A DNA stretch of 34,471 bases from Leyella stercorea (GCF_019052365.1 NZ_JAHQUY010000034.1:1-34471); one strand, 5' to 3'. Shown: positions 1 through 14,050, counted from the first letter of the stretch. Program-made: numbers and translations. Notes: generated by a model from the sequence alone, not told the origin.

Positions 1-72
1 ACTCAAAACAAATGCTCTATTTTGCTATTTTTTTTCTTTTTTTGCGTTCTTTTCTTTAAAAACTTTATTAAT

Positions 73-5465
<5,393 letters not shown>

Positions 5466-5488
5466 GTCTCCTAAAACATATTTATATA

Positions 5489-5546
5489 AAAAGACTCTCC
5501 CGATAGGTAGCAGGCAAAAGCCTGAGCCTATCGGGAGAGTCTTTTT
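5489..5546. terminator. Strong bidirectional hairpin terminator
   Basis: Arms 5489-5507 (AAAAGACTCTCCCGATAGG) and 5527-5546 are complementary over 19 bp. A smaller hairpin (CAGGC-AAAA-GCCTG) is nested in the loop. A-tracts and T-tracts flank it on both sides, so it can work in either direction. It closes the beta-galactosidase transcript before the glutaminase gene. Confidence 0.9.
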
Positions 5547-5627
5547 AAGTTTATATAACACTAATTCTGCGCCTCGTTTATCAGAAAACATGTATTTTCG
5601 CAGCGTTAACTTTTAAGCTACTAAAGA

Positions 5628-6551
5628 ATGAAAACGACCGACTATCAACCTTTACTGGAACACATAAGAGAAGAGATTGAGATATACGCTAAAGAGGGCA
5701 AGCAGGCTGACTATATCCCGGCACTGGCGAATGTAGACCCTGACCAGTTCGGACTGTGCCTGCACATGCTCGACGGCAGGACATACAGCATCGGGGCTTC
5801 GGACGTGAAGTTCTCGATACAGAGCATCGCAAAGGTATTCTCGCTTGCCATCGCTCTGAGCATCTTGGGCAAGGATCTGTGGACGCGTATCGGAAAGGAG
5901 CCGTCGGGATCGGCGTTCAACTCGCTTGTGCAACTGGAGTACGAGCATGGCAAGCCGCGCAACCCGTTCATCAACGCCGGCGCATTGGTGACAGCCGACG
6001 TTATTCTCTCGCATCTGGAGAACCCGAAGGAGTTCTTCCTGCGCTTCGTGCGCACCATCGCCGGCAACGAGGACATCAATTTCTCGGAGGAGGTGGCGCA
6101 GTCGGAGCTGAGCTGCAGCTATCTGAACGCTTCCATCGCCTATCTGCTGAAGCATCACGGCAATCTGCATAACGACGTGAACGATGTGCTGCAGTTCTAC
6201 AGCACTATCTGCTCGCTGGAGATGAGCTGCGAGGACCTCTCGCATGCGTTCATGGCGTTCGCTCGCAGCAACGAACCTTTCTCGCATGCCGGCGTAAACC
6301 TGACTGTTTCAAGAGTGAAGCGCATCAACGCCATCATGCAGACGTGCGGCTTCTACGACGAGGCGGGCGACTTCGCCTTCCTCGTGGGGCTGCCTGGCAA
6401 GAGTGGCGTGGGCGGCGGCATCGTGGCGCTCTATCCGTCGCGCTACTCGATAGCGGTGTGGAGTCCGAGACTCAACGCGAAGGGCAATTCTATCATGGGT
6501 ATGAAGGCTCTGGAACTGTTCACGTCAGAAACGGAGGAATCAATATTCTGA
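5628..6551 (+). CDS. glsA: Glutaminase A
   Basis: 307 residues, the normal length for the serine-dependent glutaminase family of the beta-lactamase fold. It hydrolyses L-glutamine to L-glutamate and ammonia in the cytoplasm. The catalytic Ser-x-x-Lys is Ser66-Ile-Ala-Lys69 in KFSIQSIAKVF. Other family landmarks are GxxxNPFINAGAL (NPFINAGALV ~105-115), the SYLNASIAYLLK stretch and the C-terminal GKSGVGGGIVA motif. No signal peptide. The ATG at 5628 is the first in frame and gives the usual N-terminus. A weak promoter -7 box (TATTTTCG) lies at 5593-5600. The gene stands alone after a terminator; in other bacteria such enzymes serve nitrogen metabolism or glutamate-dependent acid resistance. Confidence 0.95.
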   Translation: MKTTDYQPLLEHIREEIEIYAKEGKQADYIPALANVDPDQFGLCLHMLDGRTYSIGASDVKFSIQSIAKVFSLAIALSILGKDLWTRIGKEPSGSAFNSLVQLEYEHGKPRNPFINAGALVTADVILSHLENPKEFFLRFVRTIAGNEDINFSEEVAQSELSCSYLNASIAYLLKHHGNLHNDVNDVLQFYSTICSLEMSCEDLSHAFMAFARSNEPFSHAGVNLTVSRVKRINAIMQTCGFYDEAGDFAFLVGLPGKSGVGGGIVALYPSRYSIAVWSPRLNAKGNSIMGMKALELFTSETEESIF

Positions 6552-6582
6552 TGAAACAAACCGAAAATCGAAAGATTTTGAC

Positions 6583-6590
6583 TAACTTTG
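6583..6590 (+). promoter_or_regulatory. Promoter -7 box before the nucleotidyltransferase-fold gene
   Basis: TAACTTTG matches the Bacteroidetes -7 consensus TAnnTTTG and lies 32 bp before the ATG at 6622. No good TTTG -33 box is found at the usual distance, so the call rests on one box. Confidence 0.5.
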
Positions 6591-6621
6591 CCAATCGGCA
6601 AAACGTGTATTAAAAGAGATA

Positions 6622-7857
6622 ATGACAGAGAAGATTTATTATAAATTCATACAATTCGCCCTGGGCACGTACGATGGAAAGGAGTTTCTGGACGGGTCGG
6701 CGCTGAACGGTTTCGACTGGCAACGCTTCTACGCCTTCGCCAAGAAACAAACGCTGGTAGGAATCATCATGGAGGGCATATCGCGACTGCCGAAGGCGGT
6801 AGCACCCAAGCAGGGACTGCTTATGAACTGGTTCATGATGAGCCAGAATATAAGCCGCCAAAACATGATGTTGAACGCTGCTACGGCGGAGATATATAAT
6901 AAGGTGAAGGCGGCGGGCTACGACTGCTGCATTCTGAAGGGTCAGGCGAACGCGGCTATGTACGCCAACCCTGCGGCGCGCACACCGGGCGATGTGGACA
7001 TGTGGGTGGACGCATCGCGTGAGGAGATAAGACAACTGGCGCAAACGCTGGCTAAGGAGAACGGACGGATTGACGAGGAGAGCTACAACCACATTGCGCT
7101 CACGACGAACGACATATCGGTGGAGCTGCACTATACGCCGGGCTTCATGGCTAACTTCACGTACAACCGCCGCTTGCAGCAGTGGTTCCGCGAGAGCATC
7201 GACGCACAGTGCCGCAATATGATAGCACTGCCCGACGAGGCGGGCGAGGTGGCTGCGCCTACTGCCGACTTCAACGCTGTCTACCAACTCTACCATCTCT
7301 ATCACCATTACTTCTACGAGGGTGTGGGACTGAGACAAGTGGTGGACTATTACTATGTAATTTTGAATTTTGAATTAGGAGTTTTGAATTGTCGCTTACG
7401 CGATGAGGAGTTGAAGAATTGTGAATTGGAAACTCAAAACTCAAAATTGAATAATTCAAAATCGGCAAAGCCGACAATTCAAAATTCAAAACTCAAAACT
7501 CAAAACTCTCTGACTCGTCTCGGCTTATGGCACTTCGCCGGCGCAATGATGTACGTGCTGCACGAGGTGCTGGGCTTGCCAGAGGAGAAGATGATTGCGC
7601 CGATGGACAAGAAACGCGGAGAGATGCTGCTCAACGACATCCTATGCGGCGGCAACTTCGGACATCACAACGAACGCCATGCCTGGGGCCGCGACACCTA
7701 CGACGGCAACGGCTTCAAGCATGGCGCTCTTGGACATAATCTGCTGCGACTCCACCGCGACCTGCGACTGCTAAGATACTATCCGTCGGAGGCGCTGAGC
7801 GAGCCGGTATTCAGACTGTGGCATTATTACTGGCGCTGGAAGATACACCAATTATAA
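6622..7857 (+). CDS. Nucleotidyltransferase family protein (NTP_transf_5) with in-frame repeat insertion
   Basis: 411 residues. The motif LKGQANAAMYANPAARTPGD (residues ~105-124) followed by VDMWVD matches the NTP_transf_5 fold: Lys106-Gly, Arg120 and Gly123-Asp-Val-Asp126, where the two Asp residues would bind metal. Members of this family often sit near polysaccharide or peptide modification genes; substrates are mostly unknown. Residues ~247-297 are encoded by an A/T-rich inverted repeat (see 7359-7512) and are low in complexity (NSKL and TQNS repeats). The normal fold resumes at RLGLWHFAGAMMYVLHE. The insertion keeps the frame and has no stop codon. Probably monocistronic, ending at a hairpin terminator. 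Confidence 0.85.
   Translation: MTEKIYYKFIQFALGTYDGKEFLDGSALNGFDWQRFYAFAKKQTLVGIIMEGISRLPKAVAPKQGLLMNWFMMSQNISRQNMMLNAATAEIYNKVKAAGYDCCILKGQANAAMYANPAARTPGDVDMWVDASREEIRQLAQTLAKENGRIDEESYNHIALTTNDISVELHYTPGFMANFTYNRRLQQWFRESIDAQCRNMIALPDEAGEVAAPTADFNAVYQLYHLYHHYFYEGVGLRQVVDYYYVILNFELGVLNCRLRDEELKNCELETQNSKLNNSKSAKPTIQNSKLKTQNSLTRLGLWHFAGAMMYVLHEVLGLPEEKMIAPMDKKRGEMLLNDILCGGNFGHHNERHAWGRDTYDGNGFKHGALGHNLLRLHRDLRLLRYYPSEALSEPVFRLWHYYWRWKIHQL
7359..7512. repeat. A/T-rich inverted repeat inserted in frame in a coding gene
   Basis: The left part (7361-7393) holds copies of TTTTGAATT, and the right part (7474-7507) holds the reverse complement (AATTCAAAA, ACTCAAAAC) several times. The outer ends pair imperfectly over about 33 bp. 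A small perfect palindrome, CGGCAAAGCCG, lies at 7463-7473. The block is about 150 bp, clearly unlike the GC-rich coding sequence around it, and adds about 51 codons without breaking the frame. Similar A/T-rich direct and inverted repeats are, to my knowledge, usually intergenic in Bacteroidales. Confidence 0.8.
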
Positions 7858-7865
7858 TGGAAGAT

Positions 7866-7905
7866 GGCTGGAAGATAACCCACTTTTTAGAGTTATCTTC
7901 CAGCC
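7866..7905. terminator. Hairpin terminator between convergent genes
   Basis: GGCTGGAAGATAAC (7866-7879) pairs perfectly with GTTATCTTCCAGCC (7892-7905) across a 12-nt loop, followed by TTTATT. It ends the + strand gene and may serve the convergent ABC ATPase gene as well. Confidence 0.85.
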
Positions 7906-7996
7906 TTTATTGCTCTCACCACCAACCCATTACACCATTCCTGGAAGATATGGCAGATTTTTTCACGTACTGGTTTATATATTAGACTCCTAAGGT

Positions 7997-8773
7997 CTAA
8001 ACCTTAAAATAATCCTGCAACTCGACAACAGCCTCTGCATCGTGGTTGTCGAGGTCTTTTATTATCACGCCGTGCTCAAGCAGCGCGATGCGTGTAGATA
8101 TCTCCGTGGTGTGCTGCAGGTTGTGGCTCGACACAATAACCGTGGCACCCGTCTCCTTGTTGTATTCAACAAGAATCTTCTTCAGCATGTTCTGGCTGCG
8201 CGGGTCGAGGAAGTTGAACGGTTCGTCGAGAATAACCAGTTCGGGACGGTTGAGAAGCGCCGCGATGATGCCCACCTTATGACGATTGCCCGCAGAGAAG
8301 TCGCGTATGTACTTCTTCTGGTTGAGTATCTCGCCGCCCATCAACGGCTCGAAGTAGACAAGGCGTTCCGCAATCTGCTCCTTCGTCATGCCCGACACAC
8401 GACCGATGAAGTCGAAATACTCCTCCGCCGTGAGGAAGTCGATGAGGAAACCATCGTCGATGTACGCACCGGTATACGCTTTCCAGTCCTCGCTCAGCGC
8501 AGGATTGATTGGAGAGCCCCCTCCAACTCCCCCGTCGGGGGAGAGCTTGAGGCTGCTTGGAACAAGTTCAACGTTATCCGCAGACGGATGCATAGTAACA
8601 ACACCCTCGTCCGCCTTCAGAAGGTCGAGCATGAGGCGAAAGAGCGTAGTCTTGCCGGCACCGTTGTTGCCCACAAGACCAAGAATATCACCGTTGTTGA
8701 TGGTGAAACTTTTAATGTCCACGGCAGTGTTCGTGCCGAAGTGTTTCTCAAGATTACTGAGTTCTATTTTCAT
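7997..8773 (-). CDS. ABC transporter ATP-binding protein
   Basis: 258 residues. Walker A is GNNGAGKT (residues 35-42), the signature is degenerate (FSAGNRHKVG in place of LSGGQ) and Walker B is LVILDEPFNFLDP, with the switch His in VSSHN. It powers an ABC exporter or ABC-2 type membrane complex, but no permease gene is adjacent. Residues ~74-88 (LKLSPDGGVGGGS) come from a GC-rich palindromic repeat inserted in frame between the Walker A region and the Q-loop. It starts 10 bp after uvrA ends and is read in the same direction, so it is very likely the third gene of that operon. Subfamily unknown. Confidence 0.88.
   Translation of the reverse strand: MKIELSNLEKHFGTNTAVDIKSFTINNGDILGLVGNNGAGKTTLFRLMLDLLKADEGVVTMHPSADNVELVPSSLKLSPDGGVGGGSPINPALSEDWKAYTGAYIDDGFLIDFLTAEEYFDFIGRVSGMTKEQIAERLVYFEPLMGGEILNQKKYIRDFSAGNRHKVGIIAALLNRPELVILDEPFNFLDPRSQNMLKKILVEYNKETGATVIVSSHNLQHTTEISTRIALLEHGVIIKDLDNHDAEAVVELQDYFKV
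8512..8556. repeat. GC-rich palindromic repeat (family B), in frame inside the ABC ATPase gene
   Basis: The core CTCCCCC-GTC-GGGGGAG (8527-8543) is a perfect hairpin. It is preceded by AGCCCCCTCCAA and followed by AGCTTGAGGCTGC. The same layout, AGCCCCTCCCAA, palindrome, CTTGGCTGC, occurs at 13863-13900 between genes. In the ABC gene the repeat is translated as a Gly/Pro/Ser-rich loop. Confidence 0.85.
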
Positions 8774-8783
8774 AAACTTCTAA

Positions 8784-11606
8784 TTATTTACATTCTAACT
8801 CTTGCTTTAAGAACTTCGCCGTGTAGCTATCTTTGCATTCAGCTACTTCCTCCGGCGTTCCCTTTGCGAGCAAGCGTCCGCCACCGCGTCCACCTTCAGG
8901 TCCCATGTCGATGATGTAGTCGGCGAGCTTTATCACGTCGAGGTTATGCTCGATGATAATCACCGTGTTGCCACGGTCTACCAGTTTCTCTATCACCTCC
9001 ATCAGAATCTTTATGTCCTCGAAGTGCAGACCCGTTGTCGGTTCGTCGAGAATATAGAGCGTCTTGCCGGTGTCGCGCTTGCTGAGTTCGGTAGACAGCT
9101 TCACACGCTGACACTCGCCGCCCGAGAGTGTCGTCGAAGGCTGACCCAGCTTGATGTAACCCAAGCCCACCTCCTTCACGGTTTTTAATTTCTGCAGAAT
9201 GTTAGGCACATTCTCGAAGAACTCTACAGCCTGATTGAACGTCATATCGAGTACGTCGGCGATGCTCTTTCCCTTGTAGCGCACCTCAAGCGTCTCACGA
9301 TTGTAGCGCTTGCCGTGACACTCCTCGCACGGCACGAGCACATCCGGCAGGAAGTTCATCTCGATAGTGCGATAGCCGCCGCCCTTGCATGTCTCGCAGC
9401 GTCCGCCCTTCACGTTGAACGAGAAGCGTCCCGGCTTGTAGCCGCGTATCTTCGCCTCGGGAAGGTTCACGAACATGGCGCGTATGTCGTTGAACACGCC
9501 GGTATATGTAGCCGGATTGGAACGCGGCGTGCGACCAATCGGCGACTGGTCTACATTCACCACCTTGTCTATATTATCTATGCCCTCGATACTGTCGTAG
9601 GGCATCGGCTTCTTCAGCGAGCGGTAGAAGTGCTGTGAGAGAATAGGCTGCAACGTCTCATTGATAAGCGTCGACTTGCCCGATCCGCTCACGCCCGTCA
9701 CCACGATGAGCTTGCCCAACGGAAACTCTACGTCTACATTCTTCAGGTTGTTGCCCTTCGCACCGCGTATCACGATGCTTTTGCCGTTGCCCTCGCGTCG
9801 CTTGGCAGGTATCTCTATCTTACGCACTCCGTTAAGGTAGTCGGCGGTGATGGTGTGCTCCTTCAGCATCTGAGCGGGCGTTCCCTGAAACACCACCTCG
9901 CCACCACGAATGCCCGCCTTCGGACCGATGTCAACGATATAATCGGCATTGAGCATCATGTCGCGGTCGTGTTCTACCACAACCACGGTGTTGCCCATGT
10001 CGCGCAGCTCCTTCAGCGAGTGGATAAGACGGTCGTTGTCGCGCTGATGCAGACCGATGCTCGGCTCGTCGAGGATGTAGAGCACGTTGACGAGCTGCGA
10101 ACCGATCTGAGTGGCAAGGCGAATGCGCTGGCTCTCGCCGCCGGACAGCGTTGCCGACTGGCGCGATAGCGACAGATAGTCGAGACCTACGTCGAGCAGG
10201 AAGTTGATACGTGTCTTTATCTCCTTCAATATCTCCGTAGCGATAGTCTTCTGACGAGAGTCGAGGTGGGCTTCTGCCTCGTCTATCCACTGCTTGAGCT
10301 GCTGAATGTCCATCGCAGACAGCTCCGCAATGTTCTTGTCCCAGATGCGATACGACAGCGCTTCGCGGTTAAGGCGTGCGCCGTGACACTCAGGACACTC
10401 AGCCATAGCGAGGAACTGGTCAGCCCATTTCTGTCCAGCCTGCGAGTCGTCGTTCTCCATGACGGTGCGCAGATACTTTATGACGCCGTCGAACGTGCAG
10501 AAGTAGTCGCTCGATGTGCGCACCACGTCCTTGCTGATGCGTATCGTTTCGAGCGAACCGTACAACACCTCGTTGAGCGTGTCCTCAGGTATCTCGCTCA
10601 CCGGCGTCTTCAGCGTACATTCAGCCGCTTCGAGAATGGCACCAATCTGCCAGAATATCATCTGGTTCTTATACTTGCCCAGCGGCACAATGGCGCCCTC
10701 GTATATAGACAGCGAGTCGTCGGGTATGACCTTCTTCATGTCAATCTCGTTGACATAGCCCAAGCCCTTGCACTTGCTGCAGGCGCCTTCGGGCGAGTTG
10801 AACGAGAACATATTGGGTGCAGGGTCGCGGTAAGAGATGCCCGACGTAGGGCACATCAGTCGCTTGGAGAAGTTCTTTGCCACGCCCGTGTCCTTGTCGA
10901 GAATCATAATCTGTCCGTCGCCCTCGCGCATTGCCGTAGCGACAGTCTTGCGCAGGCGGTCGTCGAATCCGTCGCGCATCTGCATCTTGTCTATCACCAC
11001 CTCAATGTTATGGTTCTTGTAGCGGTCGGTCTTCATGCCGCTTCTTATCTCCGTAATCTCGCCGTCGATGCGCACGTAGAGATAGCCCTTGCGACGAAGC
11101 GTCTCGAAGAGTTCGCGGTAGTGACCCTTGCGCTGCCTTACGAGTGCCGCGAGTATGTATATGCGCTTGCCGGCATAGTCGGAGTTGATCATCTCGATGA
11201 TGCGCTCCTCGGTATACTTCACCATCTTCTCGCCCGTAACGTAGCTGTAAGCGGTTCCGGCGCGAGCATAGAGCAGACGCAGATAGTCGTATATCTCGGT
11301 CGTTGTGCCCACGGTAGAGCGTGGGTTCTTGTTTGTTGTCTTCTGTTCGATGGATATAACCGGACTCAGACCGGTTATGTTGTCGACATCGGGGCGCTCC
11401 ATTCCGCCAAGGAAGTTGCGTGCGTATGCCGAGAACGTGTCGATGTATCGGCGCTGACCTTCGGCGTATATCGTGTCGAAGGCAAGCGACGACTTGCCCG
11501 ATCCGCTCAGTCCGGTGATTACCGTGAGCGAGTCGCGTGGTATCTCCACGTCAATGTTCTTCAGGTTGTGGACGCGTGCGCCCCAAACGTTTATCTTTTC
11601 TCCCAT
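8784..11606 (-). CDS. uvrA: Excinuclease ABC subunit A
   Basis: 940 residues, full length. It is the damage-recognition ATPase of nucleotide excision repair, loading UvrB onto DNA lesions in the cytoplasm. Two ABC modules are visible: Walker [10 protein letters not shown] (~31-40) and GVSGSGKST in the second half; signatures [20 protein letters not shown] and [19 protein letters not shown]; Walker [14 protein letters not shown] and [13 protein letters not shown]. The C-terminal zinc finger is intact (CETCKGGGY ... CEECHGKR). In the first zinc site the opening CxxC pair reads CPTSG and so lacks its second Cys, although [10 protein letters not shown] remains. A run of ribosome-independent spacing (4 bp from the upstream stop codon) puts it in an operon with the T9SS-type protein upstream and the ABC ATPase downstream. 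Confidence 0.97.
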   Translation of the reverse strand: MGEKINVWGARVHNLKNIDVEIPRDSLTVITGLSGSGKSSLAFDTIYAEGQRRYIDTFSAYARNFLGGMERPDVDNITGLSPVISIEQKTTNKNPRSTVGTTTEIYDYLRLLYARAGTAYSYVTGEKMVKYTEERIIEMINSDYAGKRIYILAALVRQRKGHYRELFETLRRKGYLYVRIDGEITEIRSGMKTDRYKNHNIEVVIDKMQMRDGFDDRLRKTVATAMREGDGQIMILDKDTGVAKNFSKRLMCPTSGISYRDPAPNMFSFNSPEGACSKCKGLGYVNEIDMKKVIPDDSLSIYEGAIVPLGKYKNQMIFWQIGAILEAAECTLKTPVSEIPEDTLNEVLYGSLETIRISKDVVRTSSDYFCTFDGVIKYLRTVMENDDSQAGQKWADQFLAMAECPECHGARLNREALSYRIWDKNIAELSAMDIQQLKQWIDEAEAHLDSRQKTIATEILKEIKTRINFLLDVGLDYLSLSRQSATLSGGESQRIRLATQIGSQLVNVLYILDEPSIGLHQRDNDRLIHSLKELRDMGNTVVVVEHDRDMMLNADYIVDIGPKAGIRGGEVVFQGTPAQMLKEHTITADYLNGVRKIEIPAKRREGNGKSIVIRGAKGNNLKNVDVEFPLGKLIVVTGVSGSGKSTLINETLQPILSQHFYRSLKKPMPYDSIEGIDNIDKVVNVDQSPIGRTPRSNPATYTGVFNDIRAMFVNLPEAKIRGYKPGRFSFNVKGGRCETCKGGGYRTIEMNFLPDVLVPCEECHGKRYNRETLEVRYKGKSIADVLDMTFNQAVEFFENVPNILQKLKTVKEVGLGYIKLGQPSTTLSGGECQRVKLSTELSKRDTGKTLYILDEPTTGLHFEDIKILMEVIEKLVDRGNTVIIIEHNLDVIKLADYIIDMGPEGGRGGGRLLAKGTPEEVAECKDSYTAKFLKQELECK

Positions 11607-11610
11607 AACT

Positions 11611-12324
11611 CTATTCCGTAGAATTCACCCCATTGCTTTCGGTATAGCCACGCAGCAGGTTCACATCCTTCTTGATGTTATACTTTCTTCCGTCGGCTCC
11701 CTTCGCCTTCACGAGCACGAAGTAGACACCCTGCTTCACATCCTTGCCGTTGAACTTGCCGTCCCATCCGCCCGCAGGGTCGTGCCATTCGTATATCTTC
11801 TGTCCCCATCGGTTGAAGATGTAGGCGTCAAACTCCACGATGCTCTGGTAGTTGTTCTTGGCGCGGTAGATGTCGTTGATGCCGTCGCCGTTCGGCGAGA
11901 AGGCGTTGGGCATCTCGAGCTTGCTCTCCGATATCTGTATGGTTATCGGCTGCGCGTCCTGCCAGTAGTCCTTGGTGTAGGCTACGGTGTCGGTGCCGTT
12001 GATGAAGGTGGCGTAGAGCACGATGCGGTGCGAACCTGCCTCGGTGAAGGTGTACTCGGTCTCTTCCTCGTAGCGCACAAGATAGGGCTGCGTCGCGCCC
12101 TCCTTGGTGAAACGCCACTCGTAGTGGGGCGTGTACATACCTACGTTTTCGGCATTGGCGTGAAACACCACGGTGAGCGGTGCCGATCCGGAATAGCTCG
12201 TGCCGGTCTCTTCGCCTTCGTCGGTTGTGAACGTAGCTTGCGGGTCGATTGTCGGCACCTCGTCGGCGTAAGCCTGCAGCGTGGTGCAGAGAACCAACAA
12301 TAAAAGTGTTCTGATGTATCTCAT
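11611..12324 (-). CDS. Secreted protein with T9SS gliding-motility-type C-terminal domain
   Basis: 237 residues. Signal peptide at 1-20 ([20 protein letters not shown]). A PKD/Ig-like domain fills ~35-130. The C-terminal ~90 residues show the CHU_C/type B T9SS sorting hallmark: [15 protein letters not shown], then [28 protein letters not shown] and a final KKDVNLLR. It is expected to cross the outer membrane through the type IX system and remain on the surface or be released. It is much shorter than most such proteins, which carry many repeats. First gene of an operon with uvrA (4-bp gap); transcribed from the promoter at 12380-12410. Role unknown. Confidence 0.88.
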   Translation of the reverse strand: MRYIRTLLLLVLCTTLQAYADEVPTIDPQATFTTDEGEETGTSYSGSAPLTVVFHANAENVGMYTPHYEWRFTKEGATQPYLVRYEEETEYTFTEAGSHRIVLYATFINGTDTVAYTKDYWQDAQPITIQISESKLEMPNAFSPNGDGINDIYRAKNNYQSIVEFDAYIFNRWGQKIYEWHDPAGGWDGKFNGKDVKQGVYFVLVKAKGADGRKYNIKKDVNLLRGYTESNGVNSTE

Positions 12325-12325
12325 T

Positions 12326-12373
12326 GTCTACTCGTTTACTTATCGTCTTGTTTACTTGTCTACTCGTTTACTT
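12326..12373. repeat. Direct repeats filling the 5' UTR
   Basis: GTCTACTCGTTTACTT occurs at 12326-12341 and again at 12358-12373. A shortened version, GTCTTGTTTACTT, lies between them at 12345-12357. The array spans almost exactly the untranslated leader between the minus-strand promoter (12380-12410) and the start codon at 12324. Confidence 0.75.
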
Positions 12374-12379
12374 GTAATG

Positions 12380-12410
12380 CAAAGTTAGTTATTATCTCGC
12401 ACACAGCAAA
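12380..12410 (-). promoter_or_regulatory. Bacteroidetes promoter of the T9SS protein-uvrA-ABC operon
   Basis: Read on the minus strand: TTTG (12407-12410), 19 bp, TAACTTTG (12380-12387). Both boxes match the Bacteroidetes primary sigma factor consensus. The predicted start is near 12373, giving a ~50-nt leader. Confidence 0.85.
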
Positions 12411-12451
12411 ACGCTGCTACCTATTTATAACGTTATTTATGAACAAAGATT

Positions 12452-12481
12452 TTTGCAAACAATATATTTTGTGTACTTTTG
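12452..12481 (+). promoter_or_regulatory. Bacteroidetes promoter of the LysM protein gene
   Basis: TTTG (12452-12455), 18 bp, TACTTTTG (12474-12481). It diverges from the uvrA operon promoter. It shows that the in-frame ATG at 12453 lies inside the promoter and cannot be the start codon. Confidence 0.82.
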
Positions 12482-12500
12482 CAATGTTAATTTTAATAGA

Positions 12501-13862
12501 ATGATAGAAATGAGACGTAGCATTAGAATTCTTTTCTTGTTTTGCGCCATGCTGCTGGCATCGTCGGTGGTGGCGCAGACGCCGAAGTGGCAGGACTTGT
12601 ATAAGGTAAAGAAGAAAGACACGATATATGGCATCGCCCAGAAGTTCGGCATCACCATCGACGAGCTGATGCAGGCAAACCCCGACATGCAGAAGAACGA
12701 CTATGTGCTGAAGAAGGGCGAGCAGTTGCTCATTCCGTTCCCGAAGCAGGTGCAGACCACTGCTGCAACTGCGGCGCCGAAGTCTTCTGCAACACAGCAG
12801 CGTGCGGCTAACACGGTGAACGTGGGCGTGATGCTGCCGCTGCACAACGTGGACGGCGACGGACAGCGCATGATAGAATACTACCGTGGCGTGCTCATGG
12901 CGTGCGACAGTCTGCGCAGTCAGGGCATCAACACCAACGTCTTCGCTTGGAACCTGCATAAGGATGCCAGCGTGGCGCAGGTGCTTGCCGACGCCAACGC
13001 CAAGAACTGCGACCTTATCTTCGGTCCGCTCTACACCAAGCAGGTGAAACCGATAGGCGACTTCTGCCGCAAGAACGGCATACGTCTCGTCATCCCGTTC
13101 TCTATCAACGGTGGAGACGTGGAGACCAACGACCATATCTTCCAGGTTTATCAGAGTCGTGTGCTCACTGCCGAACTGTCTGTGAACGCGTTCATGGACC
13201 GCTTCAAGGATGCGCATCCGGTGTTTGTCGACTGCAACGACACGACAAGCGACAAGGGTGTGTTCACAGCCGCCCTGCGCCGCCGTCTTGAGGCTGAAGG
13301 CATTGCGTACAACATAACCAACCTGAAGTCGTCGGAGCCGATGTTCGCCAAGGCGTTCAGCGCAAAGAAGCGCAACGTGGTGATTCTGAACACGGGTCGT
13401 TCGCCGCAGCTTAACTCTACGCTTGCGAAGCTGAACACGCTGCGTGCTTCTTACCCGAACATACAGATTGCGATGTACGGCTACAACGAATGGCTGATGT
13501 ACAAGCGCGTATACCAGGACTACTATTTCAAGTACGAGGCATACATCCCGACGGCATACGTCTACAACGAGTCGGCGTCGGCTACAGCAAGTCTGGAGCG
13601 CCACTATCGCCAGTGGTTCAAGTCGGATATGCGTTTGGCTCTGCCGCGCTTCGCCCTCACGGGCTACGACCAGGCGCAGTTCTTCATCCGCGGCATAAAC
13701 AAGTACGGCAAGCAGTTTAACGGCACTCCGCAGCAGAACACGTACAAGCCGCTGCAGACTCCGCTGAAGTTCAAGCGCGTGACGAACGGCGGCATGCAGA
13801 ACAACTGCTTCGTGCTGCTCCACTACAAGCCGACACGCACGATAGAAACAATTACGTATTAA
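12501..13862 (+). CDS. LysM domain protein with type 1 periplasmic-binding-like domain
   Basis: 453 residues from the ATG at 12501; the ATG at 12510 is equally possible. An upstream in-frame ATG at 12453 is excluded because it overlaps the promoter. Signal peptide to about residue 26 (FLFCAMLLASSVVAQ). A LysM domain, residues ~33-80 (LYKVKKKDTIYGIAQKFGIT, then LKKGEQLLIP), should bind peptidoglycan. Residues ~105-450 resemble a Peripla_BP_6 ligand-binding fold (VNVGVMLPLHN, CDLIFGPLYT, GIRLVIPFS). The layout recalls cell-wall regulators of the LpoA type and amino-acid-binding ABC proteins, but no transporter genes are nearby. A cell-envelope role in the periplasm is most likely; the ligand is unknown. 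Confidence 0.88.
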   Translation: MIEMRRSIRILFLFCAMLLASSVVAQTPKWQDLYKVKKKDTIYGIAQKFGITIDELMQANPDMQKNDYVLKKGEQLLIPFPKQVQTTAATAAPKSSATQQRAANTVNVGVMLPLHNVDGDGQRMIEYYRGVLMACDSLRSQGINTNVFAWNLHKDASVAQVLADANAKNCDLIFGPLYTKQVKPIGDFCRKNGIRLVIPFSINGGDVETNDHIFQVYQSRVLTAELSVNAFMDRFKDAHPVFVDCNDTTSDKGVFTAALRRRLEAEGIAYNITNLKSSEPMFAKAFSAKKRNVVILNTGRSPQLNSTLAKLNTLRASYPNIQIAMYGYNEWLMYKRVYQDYYFKYEAYIPTAYVYNESASATASLERHYRQWFKSDMRLALPRFALTGYDQAQFFIRGINKYGKQFNGTPQQNTYKPLQTPLKFKRVTNGGMQNNCFVLLHYKPTRTIETITY

Positions 13863-13900
13863 AGCCCCTCCCAACCCTCCCCGTCGGGGAGGGCTTGGCT
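13863..13900. repeat. GC-rich palindromic repeat (family B), intergenic copy
   Basis: CCCTCCCC-GTC-GGGGAGGG (13875-13893) with the same flanks as the copy inside the ABC ATPase gene. It begins right after the stop codon at 13862. The hairpin could slow or end transcription, but no T-run follows. Confidence 0.82.
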
Positions 13901-13910
13901 GCTCTTCTTC

Positions 13911-14039
13911 AGCTTAGAAAGGCTTAAAGAGGCTTAGAAATAGAAAGACTTAGAAAGGCTTAGAAACAGAAAGGCTTAGAGAGGCTTAGACAGGCTTAAA
14001 GAGGCTTAGAAACAGAATGGCTTAGAAAGGCTTAAAGAG
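13911..14039. repeat. Degenerate tandem array of GGCTTAGAAA-type units
   Basis: Eleven CTTA cores, mostly within AGGCTTAGAAA or AGGCTTAAAGA, spaced 10-16 bp, fill the gap before the beta-barrel gene and stop 12 bp short of its ATG. The array is purine-rich on the + strand. No promoter box is visible in it, so it is either a leader or a spacer in a joint transcript with the LysM gene. Confidence 0.75.
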
Positions 14040-14050
14040 AAAAAGAACAA

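Noticed and set aside
10266..11621. 451-codon open frame opposite uvrA
   Set aside because: Antisense shadow of a certain gene in GC-rich sequence. Composition is Arg/Val/Leu/His-rich with no motifs.
12453..12500. Upstream ATG as start of the LysM protein
   Set aside because: The ATG lies within the promoter -33 box, upstream of the predicted transcription start.
12417..13874. 485-codon open frame opposite the LysM protein gene
   Set aside because: Antisense shadow. The sense frame has a signal peptide, LysM and a promoter.
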